Below are positions 22,001 through 34,000 of a DNA stretch of 64,000 nucleotides, piece after piece (position 1 is the first letter of the stretch; the number at the start of each line of letters is the position of its first letter). This DNA comes from Liolophura sinensis (Eukaryota; Mollusca; Polyplacophora; Chitonida; Chitonidae). The stretch covers positions 13,715,704 through 13,779,703 of the forward strand of contig NC_088304.1 of the NCBI RefSeq assembly GCF_032854445.1. The letters run 5' to 3'. A program made the position numbers and the translations under genes. The notes under the pieces are model-generated. The model saw only the letters and a list, made by a program, of their open reading frames with translations. It ran no database searches and was not told the DNA's origin.

Positions 22001-25000
22001 TAGTGTGGAAATCTGTACATTTAGCTGTAGTGGAGGTTTGCGCTCTCAGTGTGCTTTCTAATTTACTTTACATGAGACAGTGGTAAGGTTTATGGGTTGA
22101 GGAAATCAGAAAGGCCAGTTTGCAGATTTTGATTTGAAGCCACAGCCAAATGACCTAAAATTTCACCCCTAATAAGTCCGTTTATAGAGGCAAATATCAT
22201 AAAATACTGCTTTTGGTGCTGAAACTTACATTTTAGCACTCTCAAAATTAGGCAAAAGGTTCAGCTTTAACAGTCATAGACAAAACTTTATAAGGACCTT
22301 TATGTCATGTATGCAGTAAAACATGACTGATTCAGATTGTGTACAGAACATTACCTTGTCTTCTTCTCTAAACGCTGCCTCTATCTCCTCATCTGTATCT
22401 GTTGGCTCGCTCTGCCAAACAACACAAACAATAAATGTCAGATAAGTGGAATAAAGTTGACACAGAAGCGGAATAAAGTTGATACAGAAGTGGAATAAAG
22501 TTGACAAAGAAGTGGAATAAAGTTGACACAGAAGTGGAATAAAGTTGTCCAATGAGTGGAATAAAGTTGACACATAAGTGGAATAAAGTTGTCCAATGAG
22601 TGGAATAAAGTTGTCACATAAGTGGAATAAATTTGTCCAATGACTGGAATAAAGTTGTCACATAAGTGGAATAAAGTTGTCCAATGAACGGAATAAAGTT
22701 GTCCAATGAGTGGAATAAAGTTGTCCAATGATTGGAATAAAGTTGTCACATAAGTGGAATAAAGTTGTCCAATGAGTGGAATAAAGTTGTCATATAAATG
22801 GAACAAAGTTGTCACATAAGTGGAACAAAGTTGTCACATGGCTTAAATACAATCCAAAAGAAAAAGGCAAAAGTTTCCATACATTATGTAGATGACATCA
22901 GGCAAATTATCAATCTTTGAGTATTGATTCACTGACTAGCCAATGTTCTTTGGTAACACTGACACACCTAAGAGCACGGGCTCAGTGTGTATGTATCGCC
23001 ATACTAATGGAAGGCAAAGTTTACACAAGGCCACCAAAATAGCCCTAAAAGCTCCCTCAACCTCTATCGGCCATCAAAACCAGAATTACAGTGGAAAAAT
23101 TCTTTGGAAGTTATTTCATTTTTAGTGTTCCACAATCCTCCGCAGACAAATCACTGGTGGGCTAGTAGCTCACTCCAGGGATTGCCTGCGGCAAGTTTCT
23201 AGCCTGGCTGCTACTGTTTTTTGCACACTGTAAATGTACCTGTTTTCTTTCGCCAGCAGTTCCATGCCCAGCTCCTTTAGCCACACCTCTTGACAACTCA
23301 CGGACCAGCCCATGCTGAACCTTGACCCGGTTGGAATCCGTGGACTCAATTTTGTCCCCAGCGATGGTTCGTATTGTTAGCACTTTTGGAATAATACCTT
23401 GGAAGTCTTGTCCCGTTAAAACAGCATGATCGTCTGTAAAACAAAGAAATGTTTTCTTATTTTTAGAAATTTAGTATCTTAATATTAAAGGTGGATTCAT
23501 AAACAATATGGAGTGTACTTTACTATTAAAAAGATTTTAGATTTCAGATTAGTAATACACGTAAATGTTGTCAGAATTAAATTTGTAGCTCTCAAACATT
23601 GTGATCCAATACAGAAACTTAAAAAAAAAAATCCTACAATTTGACGGCCGCCGTCATATAAGTGAAATATTCTTGAGTACGGCGTAAAACACCAATAAAA
23701 TAAATGAAAAAAATTTAAACTTAAGGTACACTAATCATGTCAATGGATAAATCTTGAAAACAGCATTTTATTTCACTCAAATGTAAGTGATACTTAAATG
23801 GGTTGTCAAATTCAGGTGATTAAAGACAATTCATAATCTCCGAGTTATTAACTTCATTTAACTATGATTGAAATACCAGGTGTGTGAAACATGTATAAAA
23901 CTGCATTCTTCAAGAATGTGAGGTCTTATGAGTGAGAATTTTAGCCGTGACTTACTCGTGGGTCCGGAGACTTCTCTTAACAGCTTTCCGTCAGCGTACA
24001 CAGAATAGCCCTCCACCACCGTACCATTTGATGTCCCTGCCGGAGTTATCGTCACCGGCAACCAGGTCAAGAGTAATGTCCCTTCTTGAGGTCCAGCCTC
24101 AAGTTGAACATCCAATGGCGGATCGGGGATTCCTGGAAAAAAAAAGGTCAAAATTAATTATGTAATGCGAATAAAACTAATTATCTGCACATTACATGCA
24201 ATTGTAGAGTTAATAATTCTTTACCATGCAAACTGACAATAATTTTTAACCATAATTCCTGTATTATTCCTAATTCCTTGGCATTCTCATCATCAAAACA
24301 ACAGACTGTGCACTGCATAAAGTGACATGTACATTTACACATGGTACCCATTCACAAGGTGGGAAACTAACACAAAATATTGTCTTCACAATGGAACTTT
24401 TTTGCATTCATATTTTTTCTCCAGAGAAAACAGGAAACCGCAAAATACATACTAATGTGGAAATTCTTAGAACAAAACTGACAGTTTACCATCAGATTTA
24501 CTTTCCAAGTAAATATATCAAACGCATACTTTCAATACACATGTGCTTCAAAATACTGAAGGGAATTCCTTATGATAAAACAGCCAAATAGAGATAAATT
24601 TCTTGGGCCGTTTCCTACCTCCGGCGAGAGTTGTGAACTCCAGTGAGGCTGTGAGGAGCTCTTGTTGTCGCCTGCTGGCCTCCACGCCACTGCTCAGATT
24701 CTTGGCCTGTATGGACACTTTGTGAAGAGTGGCTGGGGACAGGCCTTTGGGGAAAGGCAGAAACAAGGGCATTGGACATTCAGTTAAAACTTACTTGTTT
24801 TCTACATGATTTAATGTTATGTGATTGATTTATGTTATTTACCACCAAAAATATTAAATACCATTGGAAATGAATACTATACTTGACATCAAATTTTGCC
24901 CATGTCTACTATTAAGTTGACCATTTTAACTGATTTGGTTAGTTCCCCTGATCTTAGAAAAGTATTGTGAAGCTCTTGGAAAAGATTATGGTATTATATT

Positions 25001-28000
25001 AGAAAATGTAAGTTTCAACATCAGAAGTAATATTTTATGACTTTTATGTACCTCTAAAAAGTGTACTTTTTTTTTGAGAGTAAACCTTTAGGCCAAATAT
25101 GGCTTGTCCATTTTGCATCATTCAGTACAATTTAAGTTTGAACAATTCTCCACTTTGCATTTTCCCAAACAAGAACAGAATATAATTATCTGCAACATTT
25201 ACAGTTTCAAAAAAAAACATTTCATTAAATTTGGAATCACAACAGAAAAAGTGTCCCTCTGGAAATTTGTGTGAGAATTTTGACAAAGCAGACATACCAG
25301 AGAGTAGATGTGAGCAGACGCCTGGCTTCACCCTCCTCACCTCCTGACTATTGACATAGATCACATGATGATAGCTACTGTTGCCTGGCAACCAGGACAA
25401 CAGAGCAGAATTGGCACTAATTTCAGAAACTTCTAATTTGCTAGGGGTGGGAATTGCATCTATAAGGAACAGAAAACAGGAAACACATTGATTTGATTTA
25501 TTTATTTATTTATTTATATGACAGGTGTTTTAAGCCGTACTCAAGAATATTTCACTTATACGACGATGGCCAGCATTATTGTGGAGGGGAGGAAACCGGG
25601 CAAAGCCTGGGGGAAACCCACAACCATCTGCAGGTTGCTGACAGACCTTCCCATGTACAGCCGGAGAGAAAGGAAACACATTGATGCAAAAATTTTTGTA
25701 CAATTATGGTAAACTGTAAATGAACAGAGATTTCAATTTATTTATTTACAAATGAAGAAGAAATAACTTTTCTTGAACTGAGATATTAGCTTGTAAAGGC
25801 CCCATCGCATGACAAAATCAGACAAGAAATTAGGCCAACAGGACATGACATAACACGACACGTGATCATATTTGTGTCGTGTCAGATAAGACAAGATATA
25901 AACTAATTACACATTATACATGTACCACAAAACTTGTACCAAAAACGCTGAAAACACAGAAGAAAATTCTCTGCCAGTTGTCAACAATTCCAAAAGCCGA
26001 CCATGCATGCCAATACATAGTGTAGAGCCATGTTCTATATTTCATCTTGATGTGTATTGCATCGGCCTAATTTCTTGTTTCATCATGCTATGGGAGGTGG
26101 ACTTACTTACAACAGACAATGCCTGCGAAATCTGAATAAAACCATCTCAGATTTCCCTAGGACACACACTGACCTTTTCCAAACAACATTGTACATTGAG
26201 CGTCAGCTGATTGGCCTTCACTGGTTACTGTCCTCACACTGACACGATGAATCTGCAGACATTAACATAAGGTAGTATAAGCTAAATAAGTGAAAATGTT
26301 CTCCTGATTGATTGACTTTGATTGATTGACTTATTCATCTGATTGGTGTTAAATGCTGCTCGGTCCCTGGAAGTTGAAAAACATGCTACAGCCGAAGCAG
26401 CAAAGATTCTACAGAAAAACAAATCAAACTATTTTGGCCTTTGGTCTTTCATCTGACATACTTAGTGTTTTCTTTGGTTTCAAGCTTACGTTGATTGTAT
26501 CAGAGTTTTCCACTATGGCTTACCTAGTTTGTATCAATGTTTTCCTCTAAGGCTCATCTTGTTTGTATCAACGTTTTCCTCTAAGGTTTTAACTTGCTTG
26601 TATCAACGTTTTCCACTAAGGCTTACCTTGCTTGTATCTATCTTTTTCACTATTAAGGCTTACCTTGCTTGTATAAATGGTTTCCACTGAGGCTTATCAA
26701 GGTTGTACCAACATTTTCCACTAAGGCTTTAACTTGCATGTATTAACGTTTTCCACTATGGCTTACCTTGCTTGTATCAATGTTTTCCACTAAGGCTTAC
26801 CTTGCTTGTATCAACATTTTCCACTAAGGCTTACCTTGCTTGTATCAACGTTTTCCACTAAGGCTTACCTTGCTTGTATCTATCATTTTAACTATTAAGG
26901 CTTACCTTGCTTGTATAAATGGTTTCCACTGAGGCTTTAACTTGCTTGTATCAACGTTTTCTACTAAGGCTTTATCTTGCTTGTATCAACGTTTTCCACT
27001 AAGGTTTACCTTGCTTGTATCAACGTTTTCCACTAAGGCTTATGTTTGTATCTATCATTTTACCTATTAAGGCTTACCTTGCTTGTATAAATGGTTTCCA
27101 CTGAGGCTTTAACTTGCTTGTATCAACGTTTTCCACTGAGGCTTTAACTTGCTTGTATCAACGTTTTCTACTAAGGCTTTAACATGCTTGTATCAACGTT
27201 TTCCACTAAGGCTTTAACTTGCTTGTATCAACATTTTCCACTAAGGCTTACCTTGCTTGTATCAACATTTTCCACTATGGTTTACCTTGCTTGTATCAAC
27301 GTTTTCCACTATGGCTTACCTTGCTTGTATCAACGTTTTCCACTATGGCTTACCTTGCTTGTATCAACATTTTCCACTAAGGCTTACCTTGCTTGTATCA
27401 ACATTTTCCACTAAGGCTTACCTTGCTTGTATCAACGTTTTCCACTAAGGCTTACCTTACTTATATCTATCATTTTAACTATTAAGGCTTACCTTGCTTG
27501 TATAAATGGTTTCCACTGAGGCTTTAACTTGCTTGTATCAACGTTTTCCACTAAGGCTTTATCTTGCTTGTATCAACGTTTTCCAGTAAGGCTTTAACAT
27601 GCTTGTATCAACGTTTTCCACTAAGGCAAACGTGCTTGTATCAACATTTTCCACTAAGGCTTACCTTGCTTGTATCAACGTTTTCCAATAAGGCTTTCGT
27701 CCTCTCCGTCCCTCGAATGGACGTTTTGAACTCCCCATCCAGGTAGACGTGGTAAGCCTGTATCTGGCTGGGCTTCAAGCCCTCAGGGGGTGACCAGCTG
27801 ACCACCACACTACTGGTCAGCTGACGGTCAAGTTTTAACTTTACTGGGCATGGTATATCTGCATAGAGAAAATATAAAAACCAGTCAAAATTCACATCAG
27901 TATCACAAAGTGATACACTATACTATGGGAATGGTGAATTTGTCTGGCTCAAAGAATCATGCAAGACTAAACAAATGAAGGATGTGTAACTTATGGCATT

Positions 28001-31000
28001 CTTTAAGGACATGAATCAGGGAGCTGTCCTTACTTTTGCTATGTGTATCTACTTTTGTCTCTGTCAGAGAGTTGTCAGTGATGGACAGGGATAATGACTC
28101 ATCCCCTTCCTCAGCCAATCGTCCCTCACTGTTAGCTTTGGTTGGTGTTTCTTGCTTCACAGCCACTGTGGATTCTGCAAAGGGGCGACATAAAAGTGAA
28201 AAAATTTAATTTTTTTGTTTATTTATTTGATTGGTGTTTTACGCCATATTCAAGAATATTTCACTTATACAACGGCGACCAGCATTATGGTGGGCGGAAA
28301 GTGGGCGGAGCCCAGAGGAAACCCACGACCATCCGCAGGCTGCTGACAGACCTTCTCACTTACGGACAGAGAGGAAGCCAGCCTGAGCTGGACTTGAACT
28401 CACAGCGACAGCATTGGTGAGAGGCTGGGTCATTACGCTGCGCTAGCGCGTTAACCAACTGAGCCCTGGAGGCCCCCGAAAGTGAAAAGAAAAAAAAAAA
28501 AAAAAAGAGAAGCTGAAATGCATTCCCCTGAAGTTGACAGCATAAAATGAAATACTTTCCCCCAAAGTCTGACAAGTGTTGAGGGTGAAATGCAGAACCA
28601 TCAACTTCTGCCAAAACTATTCTCTGGGGAATATCCTGTTACGTAGTTTTAAAATCCGTTTTGAACAAGTTATATAATGGTAACATACATGTGTGATGTA
28701 CTTCTGAGAGAACATTAAATTTAATTTACTCAAAACCAAACAACACAACAATTTAATAAAACAGCAATCAAGTGACTGTGCTATGTAAGATTTCCAAACG
28801 AAGTTGGAACCCTTGCAATTTTCCTTAAAAGTAGAAAGTAATTAAGAATGCTACCGAGACAACAATCTTAATCCATCAATGGCTAAGATGTGAAATAAAA
28901 ACAAAAAGAAAAGCAACAAAAAAAAAACAGAATAAGGAAAATCAAAAGACCATCAAAGGAAAAGTTACTCACCAGCACTTTGTAAATCAGCTAGCACTTT
29001 TTCTGACTCGTCACTACTGTTAAAGTCAAGGTCATGTTGGAGGTTGTTGCCATAGGAACCATCATCTGAGTGATGACTGGCCATTGCCATGGCATTGTGA
29101 AACTCCTGCAAATCTTCATCTTTGAAACAGAAAAACAACAATTAAGAATAAAACCATTTCATTTCACGTTCATTATTAAATCATTTACCCTACTTTATTT
29201 TGTATGTAATTTACTGTGCTTGGATCTAATAGTTACAGTAACAGGATACTGGTTTGAGTGCTGCTTTTAACTGGCTTCTTCAGAGACTTTGTATCCCATG
29301 TTAAAATTAAAATATCTAAATTGTACTCAAAGAGAATATATGTTCATGAACATTTCATCAAAATAAGACAATGCATTTATATGAAACACTTATTCTATGG
29401 ATATTAACATCTTATACTGTAATTCTTCAACCTTTTCTCATGTTTGCGAAGTGTTTATTTAAGCATATTCTGAAAGCATTATTCTTTGTAGGCTGTTAAA
29501 GTTATACTTTTTGTTAAGTAATGAAATTGGTCTATTAATCCAATCAGATAACAAATGTGCATAAATTGCATTGAAGGTTGTTCTTTCATACGCAAAAAAA
29601 ATTGAGGAATTATGCTAGACAATAAATCAATCAATAAATCCAATTAATATTGTTTAATTGAAGCATGTACTACGTAGGATTATATCATTGCTTACAAAAA
29701 CTTTATTACATGTACAGTTACCAAAGACAGGCTTCAAATATTTAAAATTATATTTTAAAATATTTGTGCAGTATTTTTTGTGGAAAAGTATGGATTTCAG
29801 TGCTGATAATTTAATCAACTAGAAAGAGATTTCTTCCTAAAGCCATGACCTCTGTGTAGTTGCACATACCTTGTCATTTATTTATACTACTTCTAAGTTC
29901 TCTCTCTCTCTCTCTCTGACTGACTGACTGACTGACTGACTGACTGACTGTGTGACTATGTGACTGACTGTGTGACTATGTGACTGACTGACTGACTGTC
30001 TGTCTGTCTGACTGACTGACTGACTGACTGACTGACTGACTGACTCTCTCTCACTCTCTCTATCTCCCTCCGACATTTTCCATTTACCTGCCACTTTTTC
30101 AATGAAGTTGGAGGGGACCAGCCCTCTTCTTCCATCAACAAGCTCTCCTTCAAAGAAACCATCCTAAAAAAAAATAGAAAAAAATAACATGCATAGATTT
30201 AACTACAAGCAGTGACGAGCAGCTGTGTAAGTCTGTCTTTGGTCTGTTTGCCAGTACGTCAACGATTTACCACCTTTCAATATGTGTAAATCACTTAACG
30301 AAGGACCTGAGAGTAAGACGGCATTGACTTCTCGCAGGATATGCTGTATTCAAGTCTATTTCACTTACACGACGGCAGCCAGCATTATGGGTGGGGGGTG
30401 GGGGTGGAGGGGGGGGGGGGGGGGCTGGGAAGATCCCAGGTGAAAAAAAAAAACAAACAAAAAAACAACCATCCACAGATTGCTGGCCAACCCTCCTGCG
30501 ACTGACCGGACAGAAAACCAGGGTGAGCTCTAGAGATGAGCCAATACAATGGATAAATCAATTAGAATCAAACAAAATGTGTCACTTGAAAAAACGCTAA
30601 CCTTCAGGTAAATACAGTAAGTCTCATGCTAGTCTCACCTCATCCATATCACCGTGTATGAGGATATAATCGCCCGCGTTCAATGGCAGCTCCGCGTCTG
30701 GGTTGTCATTGGGTGAGTAGTGGTAAGGGTCATAGCTATACTTAGCCACGTACACCTGTAACGGACCTTTACGCCCCGATATCCGCGAGTTTGGCGGGAT
30801 CAGCCCGTTCTCCATCTTGTACGGACTCTGGAAAGTTAATTTGAATTTACCAATGACTGACTGGATGACTGACCATAGTATAAAGCCATTTCAACAATGA
30901 ATGTGGAACGGTATGAATGCCGTTTATTTTTGAAAAAAAAGGACCCTATTACCCAATTACTGGTAGCACTATTTATACTGAGACTATAATAGGCCCATCC

Positions 31001-34000
31001 AATTACTGGTAGCACTATTTATACTGAGACTATAACAGGCCCACCCAATTACTGGTAGCACTATTTATACTGAGACTATAACAGGCCCACGCAATTAATG
31101 GTAGCACTATTTATACTGAGACTATAACAGGCCTACCCATTTACTGGTAGCTCTATTTATACTGAGACTATAATAGGCCTACCCATTTACTGGTAGCTCT
31201 ATTTATACTGAGACTATAACAGGCCCATCCAATTACTGGTAGCACTATTTATACTGAGACTATAATAGGCCCATTCAATTACTGGTAGCACTATTAATAC
31301 TGAGACTATAATAGGCCTACCCAATTACTGGTAGCACTATTTATACTGAGATTATAATAGGCCTACCCAATTACTGGTAGCACTATATATACTGAAACTA
31401 AAACAGGCCCACCCAATTACTGGTAGCACTATTTATACTGAGACTATAATACACCTACCTAATTACTGGTAGCACTATTTATACTGAGACTATATTTGTT
31501 TATTTTATTTATTTGATTGGTGTTTTATGCCATACTCAAGAATATTTCACTTATATGACGGTGGCCAGCATTATGGTGGGAGGAAACAGGGCAGAGCCCT
31601 TGGGAAACCCACGGCCATCCACAGTCCCACGTACGGCCAGAGAGGAAGCCAGCATAGCTGGACTTGAACTCACAGCGACAACATTGGTGGGAGGCTCCTT
31701 CGTCATTATGCTGCGCTAGCGCGCTAACTGACTGAGCCTATAATAGGCCCATCCAATTACTGGTAGCACTATTTATACTGAGACTATAATAGGCCCACCC
31801 TATTACTGGTAGCACTATTTATACTGAGACTATAACAGGCCCACCCAAATACTGGTATCACTATTTATACTGAGACTATAACAGGCCCACCCAATTACTG
31901 GTAGCACTATTTATACTGAAACTATGCACACTGACAGCACGAACACCACCAAGTCTGTGTGGAGGCACCTTCTTGCCAGAGGTACCAATAACTAGACTAC
32001 AGACTCTCCTTTTTTTTTCATGGCATTACAGCTACTTCAAGCCCACCTTATTCCTGTTGCCACTATTACAAAAACGACAGAACCACCTACTGAAGGCACT
32101 ATTACAAAGGCTGCAGGTTCATCTTATTACTGAAGGCACTATTGCTCAGACTACAGATCCAATTTATTACTGAGGGCCTTATTACAAAGACTATATATCC
32201 ACATTATTACTGAACTCACCACTTAGACTATGAACCCATCTTATTACCTAATGCATTATTACAAAGACTACAGACCCACCTTATTACTGAAGGCACTATA
32301 ATGTCCACTCATGAAGCTGGAGTTATCAGCTGAAATAAATCAACATGTCAAAAATTAAATCCAATAAGAAAAAAGTATAAAAAGAGCGATGGCATTTGAA
32401 CTTCAAAGTGGCCACTGAGGGGTGCAGCATTCAAAGCATGGAAGTTTTAATTACGTGTACATGTAAACAACAATAAGTAAATATATACATAGAGCTTGTG
32501 AAGCAAAGACAGTCTCATAATTAAGATCTTTTAACTTTGAAATTTTGTCATTAAATATCATCTTAGTTTATGTATCTTTAATGACAATGTTGATGTTGAA
32601 AATGTATGCATTTTAGAAATTATTATAATATGCAGGCCGTATGTGGGAAAGTCTGCCAGCAACCTGCGGATGGTCGTGGGTTCCCCCCGGGCTCTGTCCG
32701 GTTTCCACCCACCATAATGCTGGCCGCTGTTGTATCAGTGAAATATTCTTGAGTATGGCGTAAAACACCAATCAGATAAACAAATAAATAAATTTAATAT
32801 GCAATATTCATTAAAAAAATTTCATGCAAAACAATTTCAAAAACAGTCACACAAAAGCAGAAGAACATCTGAAAGTCATCACAGCAGTCCAGAAGATAAT
32901 TTGAAAACACAAAACATGCAATAAGAGGAGATTTAAAAGAAAAAAACAGAGTCAGAACAGTTTGCAAATTTTGAAATATAACAGAAAACGGCATTTTTCA
33001 GTTTTCCAACAAAATGATCATATGTTACAGGCTAAAATCTAAAACAAGGCATTCATAGTCTTAACTGGAAACCAAGACCAACACATTTATAAACTTTTAA
33101 CACATCTAAATTATATCAAAAACTTACATGTATAGTTTACACTGGGAGTGTTATGGGGTTAGTCTCATTACTGACGTTCAAAATTTGACAAATGATCTGT
33201 TTTATATTATACATTTTCAGAAAAACAAGAACCCCCCCTCCCCCCCTCCCCCCCACCAACAGTCATATTTTTGTTAAATGTGCCCAAACAAGTTAACAAC
33301 CATACCTATCACCAATATTAAACTGACAAAACGGTGGGAAATAAAGATGCAGGGGGAATAACTCTAACAGGCAAAAAGTTTTGAATGAACTGGGGCAGGT
33401 GTTAAATGTAACATGCTCATCGTGTATACAATAATGAAAAGTGTTAGATGTAGCATGCTCATGAAATGAAAAGTCTCGAAGTGAAAATCGGTGATTTATT
33501 ATATTACGATGGGAAAGTCAGTTTTAAGAAGACAAAGTAATAAACTCCAAGCCTGTGGTGTGAAAGGCTACATGTATCTTTAAAACAAGGGATATCACTT
33601 TATTTTCATTACTTTGCAAAAACTCAGTAGATGAATTAATCAGGATTAGTTGTATGTACATTTTATTTTGCAAACAGGCAAATAGTGAAATGTTATCCAT
33701 GTCATGGCATGTTTAGTTTATAACAAGTTGCCAGGTCATAAGTTACCAAGTCAAAATAAATTGCCTGGTTATAACAAATTATCGGGTCATAACAAGTTGC
33801 TGGGTCATTATAAGTTATCGGATCACGGCAAGTTGCCGGGTCAAAGCAAGCTGCCAGGTCAAAGCAAGCTGCCAGGTCAAAGCAAGTTGCCGGGTCATAA
33901 CAGGTTACTGAGTCATTACAGTTAAGTTACCGGGTCATAAAAGGCTACAGGTCAACAAGTTACTGAGTCAAAACAAGTTACCGGATAATAACAAACAGCG

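Noticed and set aside
22274-22815. 125-codon and 99-codon - strand ORFs with '[10 protein letters not shown]' repeats
   Set aside because: Translation of the ~22-bp minisatellite; only the 57-nt exon inside the region is real.
27184-27746. Repetitive ORFs '[17 protein letters not shown]'
   Set aside because: + strand reading of the exon-derived 34-bp array.
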